Position numbers and translations under genes: made by a program
The notes under the pieces: generated by a model
What the model was told of the DNA's origin: nothing
Databases searched by the model: none
Seen by the model: only the letters and a program-made list of their open reading frames with translations
From: Semisulcospira habei
Taxonomy: Eukaryota > Mollusca > Gastropoda > Semisulcospiridae
Assembly: GCA_036245525.1 (NCBI GenBank)
Contig: BTPG01000003.1
Coordinates: forward strand, 206,987,342-207,051,341
Length of the DNA stretch: 64,000 nt
Direction of reading: 5' to 3'
In this document: piece after piece, positions 1 to 9,099 of the stretch
Numbering within the stretch: position 1 is the stretch's first letter
Layout: each line of letters opens with the position of its first letter

Positions 1-459
1 ATCCACTCCGGAGTGAATGTATCCAGTGTAGACGCGTAAAATCAATATGTGAATCCACGCTCGTGCTAGTTTTTCATTAAAAAATGTAATAGCGAGGTAA
101 TGTAGCCATCCAAAGCCATCAGGGATACCAAAATAATGAAAGGGACTTTCCTTGCAAAAATACATGACATTATGCGGTGAAGCAACACTAAAAAAAAAAA
201 TAATAATCGAAAACGTCACTAAACTATTTGTGTATTTTATCAAAAACAATCCTGAGGCAAAACTTTGTCACATGTGCTCAACAAAAGACAGCATTTCGTT
301 TGGAGTAACGCAGTGGCATCCTAGCGGGTCTATTGAGTGAGTATTCTTTAAAGGAAAGTGCAGACTTTCTTCCCATTATTTTGGCATCCTTGACGGCTAA
401 CATTGGCTAAATTGGCTCTATGTTACATTTTTTAAATGAAAAAAACCAGCACTGGCGTG
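1..459. other. AT-rich non-coding DNA, nothing recognised
   Basis: No reading frame with recognisable domains and no repeat shared with the rest of the window was seen here. The short open frame around 152-340 has low-complexity composition and no family resemblance. Confidence 0.5.
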
Positions 460-1000
460 TATCCACAAACTGATTTTACAGTTATTTTATGACACGGCGA
501 TGTAAATTAACAAACCATAGTGGAATAAATCATCCCAGTACATTTTCAAGATACATCTCGTGAATATTGTGAGCCTGCCAAAACATTAGGAATGTCTGCT
601 ACAGTCATTTAGAACAGGCTAGCTGAAAACGCAAAGCTTGGCTGTCCAGTTATGGGTGCCGAAAACTAACCAGAAGGATGACAATACTAATGAAAATGTC
701 ATTTTGGGTTTTTTGTTCTCAGTGCTAATGACCGTAAAAGATTTTGAAGAACACGTGTTATGGCATGAGGCTGCATTTAGTGTGAAGGCGTATAACCAAA
801 CCCCGCGAGCACAGATCCGTCTCAGTTTTACTGTTGGGTGCAAAAACTTGATGGCTGGCCTTTCCAAATCCTTGGCTGTTTGTAACCCGTCAAACACATT
901 CACTTGGTTTTATGGATGCAGACAAGAGAGTCTATCGTGTCAAAACACAAAAACAACGAATGCTTACTTACGCACTTTAAACAACAATAACGAATGTTAG
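460..1000. repeat. Dispersed repeat / duplicated non-coding block X (copy 1)
   Basis: This stretch resembles 33,490-34,000 along most of its length. Shared landmarks include the run CTACAGTCATTTAGAACAG, the segment around GACAATACTAA, and TTTTGAAGAAC followed by TTATGGCATGAGGCTGCA. Similarity is imperfect, with many substitutions and small indels, so the copies are old. The copy at 33.5 kb lies just beyond the 5' side of zinc-finger exon B. Block X could therefore be part of the flank of a larger duplicated unit whose first zinc-finger exon would lie outside the window to the left. It could equally be an ordinary dispersed repeat. The open frames on both strands here are not shared by the other copy and are probably not genes. 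Confidence 0.6.
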
Positions 1001-1116
1001 GAGAGTTTGCGCAGGGTGGGCATTGTGTCTAGTGAAGGGCTGGGAAACTAGGGAACATAAAGAAGTCATTCCTAAAGCATTGTTATGGAGTTGAAATCAC
1101 AGTGCATCTCAGTGCT

Positions 1117-1322
1117 TTAACCCATTTTGCCTCGACGCACCACAGCAGCAGATGGATCGACCATGATGATTCAAGGGTAGTGCCAGATTCAATTGGCGCC
1201 ATCCGGCGCCAAGGGAATCTGGCACTACCCTTGTATTATCATGTTCGATCTGTCTCCTGCAACTAGTACATAGCCGTTAGGCGATACCTCCTACATTTGG
1301 GAAAAACGGCATAAGGGTTTAA
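1117..1322. mobile_element. Palindromic TTAA-bounded mini-element E1 (piggyBac-like MITE candidate)
   Basis: The element begins TTAACCC and ends GGGTTTAA. At its core (1,155-1,250) is a near-palindrome with 46-bp arms and a 4-nt loop, centred on GGCGCC-ATCC-GGCGCC. The same core recurs at 2.63, 24.1, 25.45, 30.05 and 62.44 kb. A TTAA target duplication followed by CCC at the tip is the signature of piggyBac-superfamily elements, and no coding capacity is present, so a non-autonomous element is the natural reading. It lies directly upstream of the EGF exon and may have cut its 5' side. Confidence 0.6.
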
Positions 1323-1373
1323 TGTGTTAAGCAGGGTGTTCTTGTATCCTATCATGTTCCGAAAATTGTGCAG

Positions 1374-1864
1374 GAAAAAGTTGCGACAGGACGACCGGAC
1401 AGTGTCTCTCTGCGGCTGCTTGGCGGGATGGTGGGGTGTAGCATGCACCCGGACCTGCTCTGATCATTGCGGAGGAGACAGAGCGTGCGACAGAAACACC
1501 GGGCAGTGTCCTCAGGGCTGTGTGAGCGGCTGGTGGGGAAGAGCTTGTGATCAGTCCTGCCCCAAAGACTGCATTGGAGACGGATTGTGCGGTCAGAACA
1601 CTGGGGACTGTATCCAGATCTGTGCCGCGGGATGGACGGGTGATTTCTGTAACATGTCGTGTCCCAACACGTGCGGAGGAGATAACTCCTGCGATAGAAA
1701 CAGCCGGACCTGCCTTCAAGGCTGCACAGATGGATGGTGGGGTGGTCTTTGTGACAAGCCCTGCAGCATCACTTGTGGTCAAAACGGCGCGTGTGACAGG
1801 AACAGCAGTACCTGTCTTCATTTTTGTCAGCCTGGATGGACATGGGTCCCTCATTGCAATATTA
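1374..1864 (+). CDS. Exon encoding four to five EGF-like (MEGF/scavenger-receptor-F type) repeats
   Basis: The frame codes for one partial and four complete cysteine-rich repeats of about 43 residues. Each has the laminin/MEGF-type pattern in which six to eight cysteines alternate with the motif GWWG..C, for example CDRNTGQCPQGC and CVSGWWGRAC. Such arrays form the extracellular part of MEGF10/11-, PEAR1- and SREC-like receptors. The exon ends at a good donor (A then GTGAGT at 1,865), leaving phase 1, which matches the acceptor at 2,363. The 5' limit is uncertain. TTGTGCAG at 1,366-1,373 and GGACAG before 1,403 are possible acceptors, and the first repeat is incomplete, perhaps because hairpin element E1 truncated the exon. 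No signal peptide exon is visible. This is probably part of a gene that starts upstream of the window, or a gene fragment. Confidence 0.7.
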
Positions 1865-2040
1865 GTGAGTCCAAAATTTGAAGTGGCCAACGCTTTTTGA
1901 TCTGCTATTTCACCCATAAACTCATCAACAGACGAGAAATGCTACATTATCGAGATTTGTCTGAAATATTTCAGTATTTAGACTTATGCTGATGATACAG
2001 GTGTCAGGCCCGCAATTTGCACACAAATGAAAATAAAGCA

Positions 2041-2120
2041 TTAAGGCATTCGAGACGTGCCGCCTCCGGATACGCGGCGTAAGCCGCGTATCCGGTGGCG
2101 GCACCTCTCGAATGAATTAA
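2041..2120. mobile_element. 80-bp palindromic TTAA-bounded element H2a
   Basis: TTAA stands at both ends. The body is a near-palindrome built on CGAGACGTGCCGCC and CCGGATACGCGGC with a GTAA loop. A second copy with perfect arms lies at 5,382-5,462. The right arm here differs at a few positions. The element sits in the intron between the two EGF exons. Confidence 0.6.
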
Positions 2121-2362
2121 AACAATAATTTAATTGCGCACACACACTACTCCCTTACGCATAAAATGATATGGACTAATAATAATCATTTAGACTTGGC
2201 AATTTATTTTTATCTAATAGATGTTTCAAGTGTTTATCTGAGTATAAGTTAAATAGTTATTTTAATGTTTTCATTATCTGTTTCTATTTTTTGTTCACCA
2301 TTGCATGCTTTCGTGGTTGACTAGCATGTAACGTTTGAATGCTATTTTTGTTTGATTTGCAG

Positions 2363-2510
2363 AGTGTGAGCCCGGCCGGTACGGAATCAACTGTTCCCTA
2401 ACCTAAGGTCACTGTAGTAACGACGAGACCTGTCGTCATGACAACGGTCACTGTGACAACGGGTGTCAGGGCGGTTACGAAGGATATCGTTGTCAGAAGC
2501 TCTTAACGCT
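2363..2510 (+). pseudogene. EGF-like exon with in-frame stop
   Basis: A polypyrimidine-rich acceptor (TTTGATTTGCAG) precedes the exon at 2,363, and the phase (1) fits the previous exon end at 1,864. The frame gives about one EGF-like unit: CEPGRYG, then NCSLT, a stop (TAA at 2,404-2,406), then GHCSNDETC and further cysteines. The stop stands where a cysteine of the repeat is expected. No donor site is visible after the last cysteine pair near 2,490, and the frame runs on into repeat DNA. Either the locus is a pseudogene or this exon is skipped. A sequencing or assembly error would need two base changes to make the stop from a Cys codon, so error is less likely. Confidence 0.6.
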
Positions 2511-2590
2511 TTCACTGTCAGTGGACTCGGATTCTATGTCTGACATCTTTGTTCCTTCAACGCCAAAGAGCCCCAGCCGTCCACAGAACT

Positions 2591-2807
2591 TTCACCCATT
2601 CAGCCCTGACGCACTACAGCAGGGGATGGGTCGATCATGATAATTCAATGGTAGTCGGCCAGATTAGCTTGGTGCCTGTCGGCGCCAAGCTAATCTGGCA
2701 CTGCACTTGAATTATCAATGGTCGCTCCATCTCCTGCAACAGGTGCATAGTCGTTAGACGACGCCTCCAAAATATGGGAAATACGTGCGTCGGGCTGAAT
2801 GAGTTAA
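2591..2807. mobile_element. Palindromic mini-element E2
   Basis: The core at 2,631-2,726 matches the E1 core, with AGATTAGCTTGG and its complement around GGTGCC-TGTC-GGCGCC. The outer ends are also inverted: CCCATTCAGCCC on the left against CGGGCTGAATGAGTTAA on the right. The right end keeps TTAA and the left has decayed to TTCA. Confidence 0.55.
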
Positions 2808-3013
2808 TACAAGATGGTGTTAGCAAATTCACATGGTTGGTCTGTCACCAGCAAATGGCAAATTCAACGCCAAAATTAATATCCCCATTCGTGCAAGGAA
2901 AACTCGCCAAAAATTCAAACAGGGAGAGGGGGGTGGGGGTGGAGTTCAAACATCGAAACACCTCAGAAAGGGACTTTATGTGCATTTTTTAATAGCATTT
3001 TTAAAACAAAATT

Positions 3014-3125
3014 GGGTGGGTGGGTGGGTGGGGGGGGGGGGGGGGGGTTGGGGGTGGGGGTGGTTCCGGAACCTCTTGACCACCCCCCCCTTCCCTATCC
3101 CCCCTCTCCCCCACCCCCGCCCCTC
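3014..3125 (+). repeat. (GGGT)n / poly-G tract followed by poly-C rich stretch
   Basis: Several G-runs of three or more within 60 bp meet the pattern for a G-quadruplex on the plus strand, followed by a C-rich run. Glycine/proline-rich open frames across it are composition artefacts. Confidence 0.7.
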
Positions 3126-3775
3126 GCCAGATCCGCCCCTGGCCTTCGCTTATTGTTCCCAGTCACTACATGTGCAAGTGGGACATACATATCAACTACT
3201 AAATTGAACTGGGCCTTAGCTTGAATTTTTCCTGACGTTGATATTATCTAACTTATATCCAATTATTCAGTTAGGTTTTGTTTTAAACGGTATCACAGAA
3301 CATCTATATATAGTTCTTTTTGTTGTGTAAACCCCTAAATTGTTTATTTATTGACGTCGTTTTGTTTAGCAGTTTGCCTGGGTGAGGATTAGAATATGTT
3401 TGTACTGAGAAATTTGATTGGCCAAAGACGCATTAGGGTAGAACGCCTTGCATAGCGAGTAACGTTGTCATAGTAACGTATAATAAGTGAGTCTATACGT
3501 ATCACATGCTATCTTGGTAACATGTGACAAGACACCCGTTGCCTTGAGAACGGGCTTTCTGAAAGAGATTGAAAGAAGGCAAGTATTTTTGTTGAACGGT
3601 TAAGAGCGCGTGTTGAGCGCCGTGGCACAGTCCTAAGTGGCATTGTCAATTATGGTAAACATACCTTGAATAAAGGTTACTGTATTTCTTCCGTCGTTAG
3701 ATGACCTTTGCAACCTCATTGCAGAAATTAGTAGTATCATTATTATGTGTATTTTGTCTACGTTTATTTTTGTGT

Positions 3776-5078
3776 GATCCTGGAGCGACTTGGCTGTCCC
3801 CCAAAGTTCCTAAGCATGATCGTCCAGCTCCACGAGGACCAGCAAGGCCAGGTTAGACTCAACAGTAACCTCTCAGAACCATTCCCCATTATCAACGGCG
3901 TGAAACAGGGCTGCGTGCTGGCACCAACCCTCTTCACCATCTTCTTTAGCATGATGTTGAAGCAGGCCACAGTAGACCTCGACGATGACGATGCAGTCGT
4001 CTCGATGGCAGCCTGTTCAACCTCAGACGACTGCAGGCCCACACCAAAACCCTAGACCAACTGATTCGTGAGCTGCTCTTTGCTGATGACGCTGCCCTTG
4101 TTGCACACACAGAGAGAGCCTTGCAGCGCATCACATCCTGCTTTGCAGATGCTGCCCAGCTCTTTGGACTCGAGGTCAGTCTGAAAAAGACAGAGGTACT
4201 TCATCAGCCGGCACCCAAGGTAGAGCATCGCCCTCCCCACATCACCATCGGCGAGTCTGAACTGAAGTCAGTACACCAGTTTACCTACCTTGGCTGCATC
4301 ATCACGTCAGATGTCAAGCTGGACAAGGAGCTTGACAGCAGGCTGGCAAAAGCGAACAGCGCTTTTGGGCGACTTTTCAAGCGGGTGTGGCACAATCAAC
4401 AGCTGAAAACGGGCACCAAGATCAGTGTGTACAGAGCTGTCGTCCTCACCACCCTGCTGTACGGTTCCGAGTCCTGGGCCCTCTACCGCAACCAACTACG
4501 ACTCCTCGAACGCTTCCACCAGCGCTGCCTGCGTACCATCCTGGGCATTCACTGGAGTGACTATGTCACCAACGTCGAGGTCCTTGAACAGGCAGAAACT
4601 ATGAGCATCGAGGCTTTGTTGCTGCGGACACAGCTTCGCTGGGCGGGGCACGTCTCCAGGATGGAGGATCATCGCCTACCCAAGATCACTCTGTTCGGCG
4701 AGCTTGCTACTGGACACCGTGACAGAGGGGCACCAAAGAAGAGATACAAAGACGGTCTCAAGAAGTCACTTGGTGCCTGCCAAATCGACCACCGCCAGTG
4801 GTCTTCGCTTGCTGCGGACCGTGACACCTGGCGCTCCACCATCTACAAGGCAGCCGTCTCCTTTGAGGACTCTCGCAGAGCTAACCTTAAGGACAAACGG
4901 CTCAGGAGAAAAAACCGAGTTGCCGTAACTCAGAACCCTGACCAGACCTTCCCCTGCAGCCACTGCGGTCGAACCTGCCTGTCCCGGATTGGCCTCCGCA
5001 GCCACGAAAATGCCTGCAGACGACGTGAGCAAGCCCTATAGAATCTTCGTTCGCGAAGTCAAGCCAAGGAGGAGGAGG
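3776..5078 (+). mobile_element. 5'-truncated non-LTR retrotransposon (LINE A)
   Basis: The element is flanked by a 10-bp target-site duplication, ATTTTTGTGT, at 3,766-3,775 and 5,079-5,088. It starts inside the reverse transcriptase and ends with a short (GGA)n tail, as expected for target-primed reverse transcription. The same family occurs at 44.5-47.2 and 53.4-55.6 kb. Its right end lies only about 20 bp before the splice acceptor of the transmembrane exon at 5,100. Block D2 lacks the insertion, so it arrived after the D duplication. Confidence 0.85.
3779..5041 (+). pseudogene. LINE A reverse transcriptase, C-terminal part, frame broken
   Basis: The first segment (to about 3,990) carries the RT motif KQGCVLAPTLF. 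A deletion of about 22 bp relative to the copy at 46.1 kb, near 3,994, shifts the frame. The second segment, open to the stop at 5,041, carries the catalytic FADD box near 4,080, the thumb region with FTYLGC, YGSESW and RWAGH, and ends in a CCHC-type zinc-binding motif starting CSHCGRTC. No endonuclease domain remains because the copy is 5'-truncated. The final 306 codons are intact, but no promoter or start is expected. The clade is not assigned by eye; an APE-endonuclease LINE is implied by the longer copies. Confidence 0.8.
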
Positions 5079-5099
5079 ATTTTTGTGTCGTATTTATAG

Positions 5100-5217
5100 A
5101 GCCCGCCGCAGTTTCTGCTTCATCTTCTGGCGAAGTGAACGTGTGGCCTATTGTGGGGTTGGTTCTTGGCGTAGGAGTCACCATTGTTGTTGCCCAGGCT
5201 ATCGTCTTAGCCGCGTG
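5100..5217 (+). CDS. Transmembrane exon of receptor-like gene (copy 1)
   Basis: Acceptor TATTTATAG precedes position 5,100 and donor GTAAGT follows at 5,218. The entry phase (1) matches the EGF exons. It encodes a short Ser/Ala-rich juxtamembrane stretch (AAVSASSSGEVNVW) and then a hydrophobic helix of about 22 residues rich in Val, Gly and Ile (PIVGLVLGVGVTIVVA). This is consistent with the membrane anchor of a single-pass receptor with EGF repeats outside. A paralogous exon lies at 25,141. No cytoplasmic exon could be recognised downstream. The nearby LINE A insertion replaces the intron upstream of about position 5,078, which could affect branch-point use. Confidence 0.65.
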
Positions 5218-5236
5218 GTAAGTCTGTTACTTTCCT

Positions 5237-5299
5237 TTAACACCCTAGTACATGCGACCATGTGAACAGTACTGGTGGCTGCGTGCGCAAGAGGGTTAA
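5237..5299. mobile_element. 63-bp TTAA-bounded hairpin H4a
   Basis: It begins TTAACACCC and ends GAGGGTTAA. The arms pair CATGCGACC with GGCTGCGTGCG imperfectly. The same insertion is present at the matching place in block D2 (25,278-25,348), where the arms are better kept. Confidence 0.6.
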
Positions 5300-5381
5300 T
5301 TTAATAAATGAACAGTTACGCGACCTCTAAACTTGAAACGGTCATCTTAGCGGCGTAGTCGGCTTACAGTTGAGGACATGT

Positions 5382-5462
5382 TTAACTCATTCGAGACGTG
5401 CCGCCTCCGGATACGCGGCTTATGCCGCGTATCCGGAGGCGGCACGTCTCGAATGAGTTTGA
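5382..5462. mobile_element. Perfect palindrome H2b with 36-bp arms
   Basis: From 5,384 to 5,459 the sequence is an exact inverted repeat: two 36-bp arms around the loop TTAT (5,420-5,423). The left edge is TTAA and the right edge TTGA. It is the better-preserved sibling of 2,041-2,120. Arms this perfect suggest recent insertion or active arm homogenisation. Confidence 0.75.
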
Positions 5463-5530
5463 CCCTTTGTGCATGCAGTTCTCGATACGATCTACAGTAC
5501 CGTTGGCTGCATGCATAAAGGCATAACCCC
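5459..5530. mobile_element. Short inverted element, H4-like
   Basis: TTGACCCTTTGTGCATGCA on the left is complementary to TGCATGCATAAAGG near 5,505-5,520 on the right. It abuts the perfect palindrome on its left and the next hairpin element on its right. Confidence 0.5.
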
Positions 5531-5724
5531 TTCACTGCCGAGCCATACTGAACGCGATCCAAGTGCAAGAGGCATAGATCCTCATGAGCCCCCGCAGTTG
5601 CGGGTGTTCATGAGAATCTATGTCTCTTGCTGACACCAATTTGTATCTATGTTCCTTGGACGGCTACCGCGCCTAACAAAGATTTCAGAACTTAATCCGC
5701 GTTCAAAGACAACGAAGGGGTTAA
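5523..5724. mobile_element. Hairpin element H3a
   Basis: The left end reads TAACCCC and the right end GGGGTTAA. The hairpin core (about 5,566-5,622) has AGAGGCATAGATCCTCATGA on one arm, a GCCCCCGCAGTTGCGGG centre, and the complement of the arm on the other. The core recurs at 5.86, 9.77, 10.22, 25.69 and 25.99 kb. Confidence 0.6.
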
Positions 5725-6029
5725 ACAGTCAGAAACAGTTTAGAAACACGCTTTGAAAGGAGGCAGACAAGACATGCATTCAGTCCTACGATCATCTTCG
5801 TCGTGTGGCATATCCGTTGCTGATATCTGTAACCAGTTGAAAACCACCCAACTGCAAAAAGGTATCGATCCCCATGAGCCCCCGCAGTTGCGGGGGCTGA
5901 TGAGGATCTATACCTCTTGCTGATACCACTTTGGATCCACCATCCTGGGGCAGATAGGGCTTTCGGGTGTAGAATCAACGAAGATTGCAGAAGCTGACAT
6001 CTTACGTCAGCTGGCACCGAACGGGTTAA
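5721..6029. mobile_element. Hairpin element H3b
   Basis: Bounded by TTAA at 5,721 and 6,026, with CGGG before the right TTAA. The hairpin core (5,868-5,926) pairs GATCCCCATGAGCCCCCGC with GCGGGGGCTGATGAGGATC. The matching element in D2 is at 25,862-26,163. Confidence 0.6.
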
Positions 6030-6683
6030 AATAACCATGATCTTATGAACAAACACGTGCTTTGGACACGCACATCGATATCTCAATTTAATATTTTCCC
6101 CAAAAAGAAAACAGTAAAAAAAAAAAAAATAAAAAAAAAACTTATATTTTGAGACGTGAGGTTAGCATGATTGTTGTTTATCGTCTTCCTGTGCTGACTG
6201 CTTCGCCAATATAATAAACAGTTTTGTCCATGTCTGAAGGCATGTGTTATTTTTGTTTCGTGAACTTTGCCAGTAAATTCTTTTCTGAGTGACTATGTAA
6301 GAGAGCTGACATAGAATCGAGTCGTAGATTGAGATTGATAATAACACAACATAATCGCTTTCGTTTCTAAAAAGACAATATGATATGATGTGCATAGTGT
6401 GCTATAGGCTGTTTGTGTTCTGTACAGGTGGCTTCGGAGATCACGTCACCAACAAAGAACATCAGTCTCAACAGATACTCTTCACAATGCTTATAGTGAA
6501 CAAAGTGAGTACAGATCCACACATACTCGTTTCAAAGGTTCTTCTTTATTCAGACTTTTCACAACTGATTTTGCAAACGGCCTTCATTTGACAAAGCAAG
6601 GGAAGCCAAGCGGACCAGACCAATGGTAACATTTAATACAAATATCTGAATGTGTTGCAGTCGTGAGGTTTTGTTTGCAACGA
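6030..6683. other. Non-coding part of block D1
   Basis: AT-rich DNA shared with 26,170-26,800 in block D2. No coding signal was recognised. In D2 a short repeat tail (GTTAGTTATTTGGGTTTAACGC, near 26,680) has been added that D1 lacks. Confidence 0.5.
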
Positions 6684-7158
6684 ACGACTGCCGACAACGA
6701 ACGACAACGAACCACTGCCGACAACGAACGACTGCCGACAACGAACGACTGCCGACAACGAACGACAACGAACGACTGCCGACAACGAACGACAACGAAC
6801 GACTGCCGACAACGAACGACAACGAACCACTGCCGACAACGAACGACAACGAACCACTGCCGACAACGAACGACAACGAACCACTGCCGACAACGAACGA
6901 CTGCCGACAACGAACGACTGCCGACAACGAACGACAACGAACCACTGCCGACAACGAACGACAACGAACGACAACGAACCACTGCCGACAACGAACGACA
7001 ACGAACGACAACGAACCACTGCCGACAACGAACGACTGCCGACAACGAACGACTGCCGACAACGAACCACTGCCGACAACGAACCACTGCCGACAACGAA
7101 CGACAACGAACCACTGCCGACAACGAACAACAACGAACCACTGCCGACAACGAACCAC
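6684..7158 (+). repeat. Minisatellite of 10-mer CGACAACGAA and 7-mer CGACTGC/CCACTGC modules
   Basis: About 470 bp are built almost wholly from the decamer CGACAACGAA and a heptamer CGACTGC or CCACTGC in irregular order, giving units of 17, 27 or 37 bp. All frames stay open because the modules contain no stops in most combinations, so the five long ORFs here (peptides such as QRTTADNE repeated) are artefacts. The matching spot in block D2 (about 26,800-26,830) has only a single degenerate unit. Confidence 0.9.
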
Positions 7159-7192
7159 AGCGAAATCGCAGTGGATAACCGGCTTGCGCCAT

Positions 7193-7292
7193 ATGCATAG
7201 ACACCACTCCAAACGGCATCTCCAAGAGGCATCTCCGTAGAGCTCATGACGATCTATGCCTCCTGGAGATGTTTGGAGTGGTGTCTATGCTT
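7193..7292. mobile_element. Hairpin element H5a
   Basis: GCATAGACACCACTCCAAAC at 7,195 is complementary to the segment ending at 7,292 (GTTTGGAGTGGTGTCTATGC). The inner arms contain the CAAGAGGCAT / ATGCCTCCTGGAG motif related to family H3. The corresponding hairpin in block D2 is at 26,859-26,989. Confidence 0.6.
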
Positions 7293-7444
7293 AGGTTACA
7301 TACTTGTGATTTCGTGCTCGTTGGTTGTTGGGATTTGTTTGTCGCAAACAAAACCCGACTAATCTCAAAATAAAGAGACCAGAACAAATGTGAAAGAAAA
7401 ACAAAAGATAGTGGTAGAAAACCCTTTAAAATAGAAACAAGAAC

Positions 7445-7477
7445 GACTCACGTTTCGGATCAAAGATCCTTCTTCAG
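7445..7477 (-). ncRNA. Candidate minimal hammerhead ribozyme core (PLE terminal region)
   Basis: On the minus strand the order is CTGAAGA (fits CUGANGA), a 5-bp helix II closed by TTT (GGATC/GATCC), GAAA, a 2-bp helix III with a GTGA (GNRA) tetraloop, and GTC as the cleavage site. Very short helix III is the form described for hammerheads in Penelope-like elements. The weak point is helix I: only about two base pairs can be drawn with the immediate flanks, so self-cleavage may need dimers or may be lost. Confidence 0.45.
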
Positions 7478-7581
7478 GTGACATGGAAACAAACGTAGAA
7501 CAGAAAAGAACATGATAGAAAGAAAAGACGTCATCCTGTATTAAGAGAATTTAGAATGACGTTAAAAAAAAAATAAAATAA

Positions 7582-7905
7582 ACACACACACACACATAAT
7601 GAGGCAAATACACAAGCGCAAAACACGTAGCACAAACTTACGTCTACATACATACACGTCACTGCCTACAGTCGCATTCACTCGTGCCTGCTGCCGCTCA
7701 CGCACACACACTCACACAAACACACACGTACGCACGCACACACACACAGACACACGCACGCACGCACACACATAATGAGGCAAATACACATGCACAAAAC
7801 ACGTAGAACAAACTTACGTCTACATACACGTCACTGCATACATTCGCATTCACTCGTGCCTGCTGCCGCTCACGCACACACAAACACACACTCACACTCA
7901 ACGGT
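7582..7905 (+). repeat. CA-rich microsatellite/tandem duplicates in left PLE copy
   Basis: CACACA tracts alternate with a duplicated segment containing ATAATGAGGCAAATACACA and CACTCGTGCCTGCTGCCGCT (near 7,590-7,690 and again near 7,770-7,870). The right PLE copy carries the complementary GT tracts. Confidence 0.8.
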
Positions 7906-7974
7906 AGCATCTAGTATCAACAGTGAGAAGAAGTCTGGCACCAACTACCCATCACTGAGGCCGAGCATACATCC

Positions 7975-8230
7975 CTAGGGGCGAATGTTCAAGCCGCGCG
8001 AATGGTAAGTGCCAAGCCTGTCCGCGAAAAAGGATTCTGTCATTTTGCGGCGGATGAAGTGGGATGTATTTTGCCAAAGGATGCGTATGCTGAAATGTGT
8101 GAGGCTATGAGGAGGTTCGTTGAAATGACGTCCAACCTGGTTGTTGTATCCGAGGCGGATCGAAGGAACATTCTCCACGCGATCATCTTGTTCACAGTTC
8201 ACTTCGCGCATCTAACACCTTACCACCTGG
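7975..8230 (-). pseudogene. PLE GIY-YIG endonuclease fragment, left (inverted) copy
   Basis: On the minus strand this fragment translates to the C-terminal half of a GIY-YIG endonuclease, with the motifs SIRLGYNN, GRHFNEP, E in TESFFADRLGTYH, and GLNIRP at the end. It lacks the N-terminal GIY/YIG-like part, because the copy is truncated where it meets its partner. It is nearly identical to the right copy. Confidence 0.7.
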
Positions 8231-8639
8231 CACACACCCTTGTCAGCAACCACACTGCAAAGCATGTCCGTACATCAACACATCCCCCGTCATCACCGGA
8301 ACCCTGTCATATTTCACTGTCCACCGATCATTCACATGCCAGTCATCGGATATTGTCTATGTCATCTCATGTTCTCACTGCCCAAAGATGTTGTATGTGG
8401 GGGAGACATACCGTACTACACTCCCTGAACGCTGCGAAGAGCATGTTCGTTCGATCCGCCTCGGATACAACAACCAGGTTGGACGTCATTTCAACGAACC
8501 TCCTCATAACCTCACACATTTCAGCATACGCATCCTTTGGCAAAATACATCCCACTTCATCCGCCGCAAAATGACAGAATCCTTTTTCGCGGACAGGCTT
8601 GGCACTTACCATCCGTGCGGCTTGAACATTCGCCCCTAG
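8215..8639 (+). pseudogene. Penelope-like element GIY-YIG endonuclease domain, right copy
   Basis: The plus-strand frame holds the linker cysteines typical of the PLE C-terminus (CQSSDIVYVISCSHC). Then comes YVGET in place of the GIY-YIG pair, the R/H-rich helix (PERCEEHVRSIRLGYNN), the conserved RHFNEPPHN, an acidic residue in MTESFF, and GLNIRP at the stop. This domain nicks DNA during retrotransposition. The reverse transcriptase that should precede it is absent, since the copy is 5'-truncated near 8,200. The domain itself is open from about 8,300 to 8,639. Confidence 0.75.
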
Positions 8640-8708
8640 GGATGTATACTCGGCCTGATGGGTAGTTGGTGTCAGACTTGACCTCACTGTTGATACTATA
8701 TGCTACCG

Positions 8709-8709
<1 letters not shown>

Positions 8710-8771
<62 letters not shown>

Positions 8772-8900
8772 AGTGTGTGCGTGTGCGTAAGCCCGGCAGC
8801 AGGCACGAGTGAATGGCGAATGTATGCAGTGACGTGTATGTAGACGTAAGTTTGTGCTACGTGTTTTGTGCATGTGTATTTGCCTCATTATGTGTGTGTG

Positions 8901-8981
<81 letters not shown>
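8710..8981 (+). repeat. (GT)n microsatellites in right PLE copy
   Basis: Two pure GT tracts (8,710-8,767 and 8,903-8,981) are separated by the spacer GGCAGCAGGCACGAGTGAAT and neighbouring sequence. They are the complement of the CA tracts in the left copy. Confidence 0.9.
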
Positions 8982-8985
<4 letters not shown>

Positions 8986-9070
8986 ACGACATTCTAAATT
9001 CTCTCAATACCGGATGACGTCTTTTCTTTCTGTTACGTTCTTTTCTGTTATACGTTTGTTTCCATGTCAC

Positions 9071-9099
9071 GTGAAGAAGGATCTTTGATACGAAACGTC
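9071..9099 (+). ncRNA. Degenerate hammerhead-like core, right PLE copy
   Basis: Same arrangement as at 7,445-7,477, but the first core base is changed (GTGAAGA instead of CTGAAGA) and helix II has one mismatch (GGATC/GATAC). The GAAAC and GTC elements remain. Probably inactive. Confidence 0.35.

Noticed and set aside
638..1000. 120-codon ORF and its antisense 94-codon ORF
   Set aside because: The homologous block at 33.5 kb does not keep either frame, so coding is unlikely.
2833..3224. Gly/Pro-rich ORFs
   Set aside because: Translation of the poly-G and poly-C tracts.
6559..7247. Five overlapping ORFs of about 170-217 codons on both strands
   Set aside because: All are translations of the decamer/heptamer minisatellite and carry no domain.
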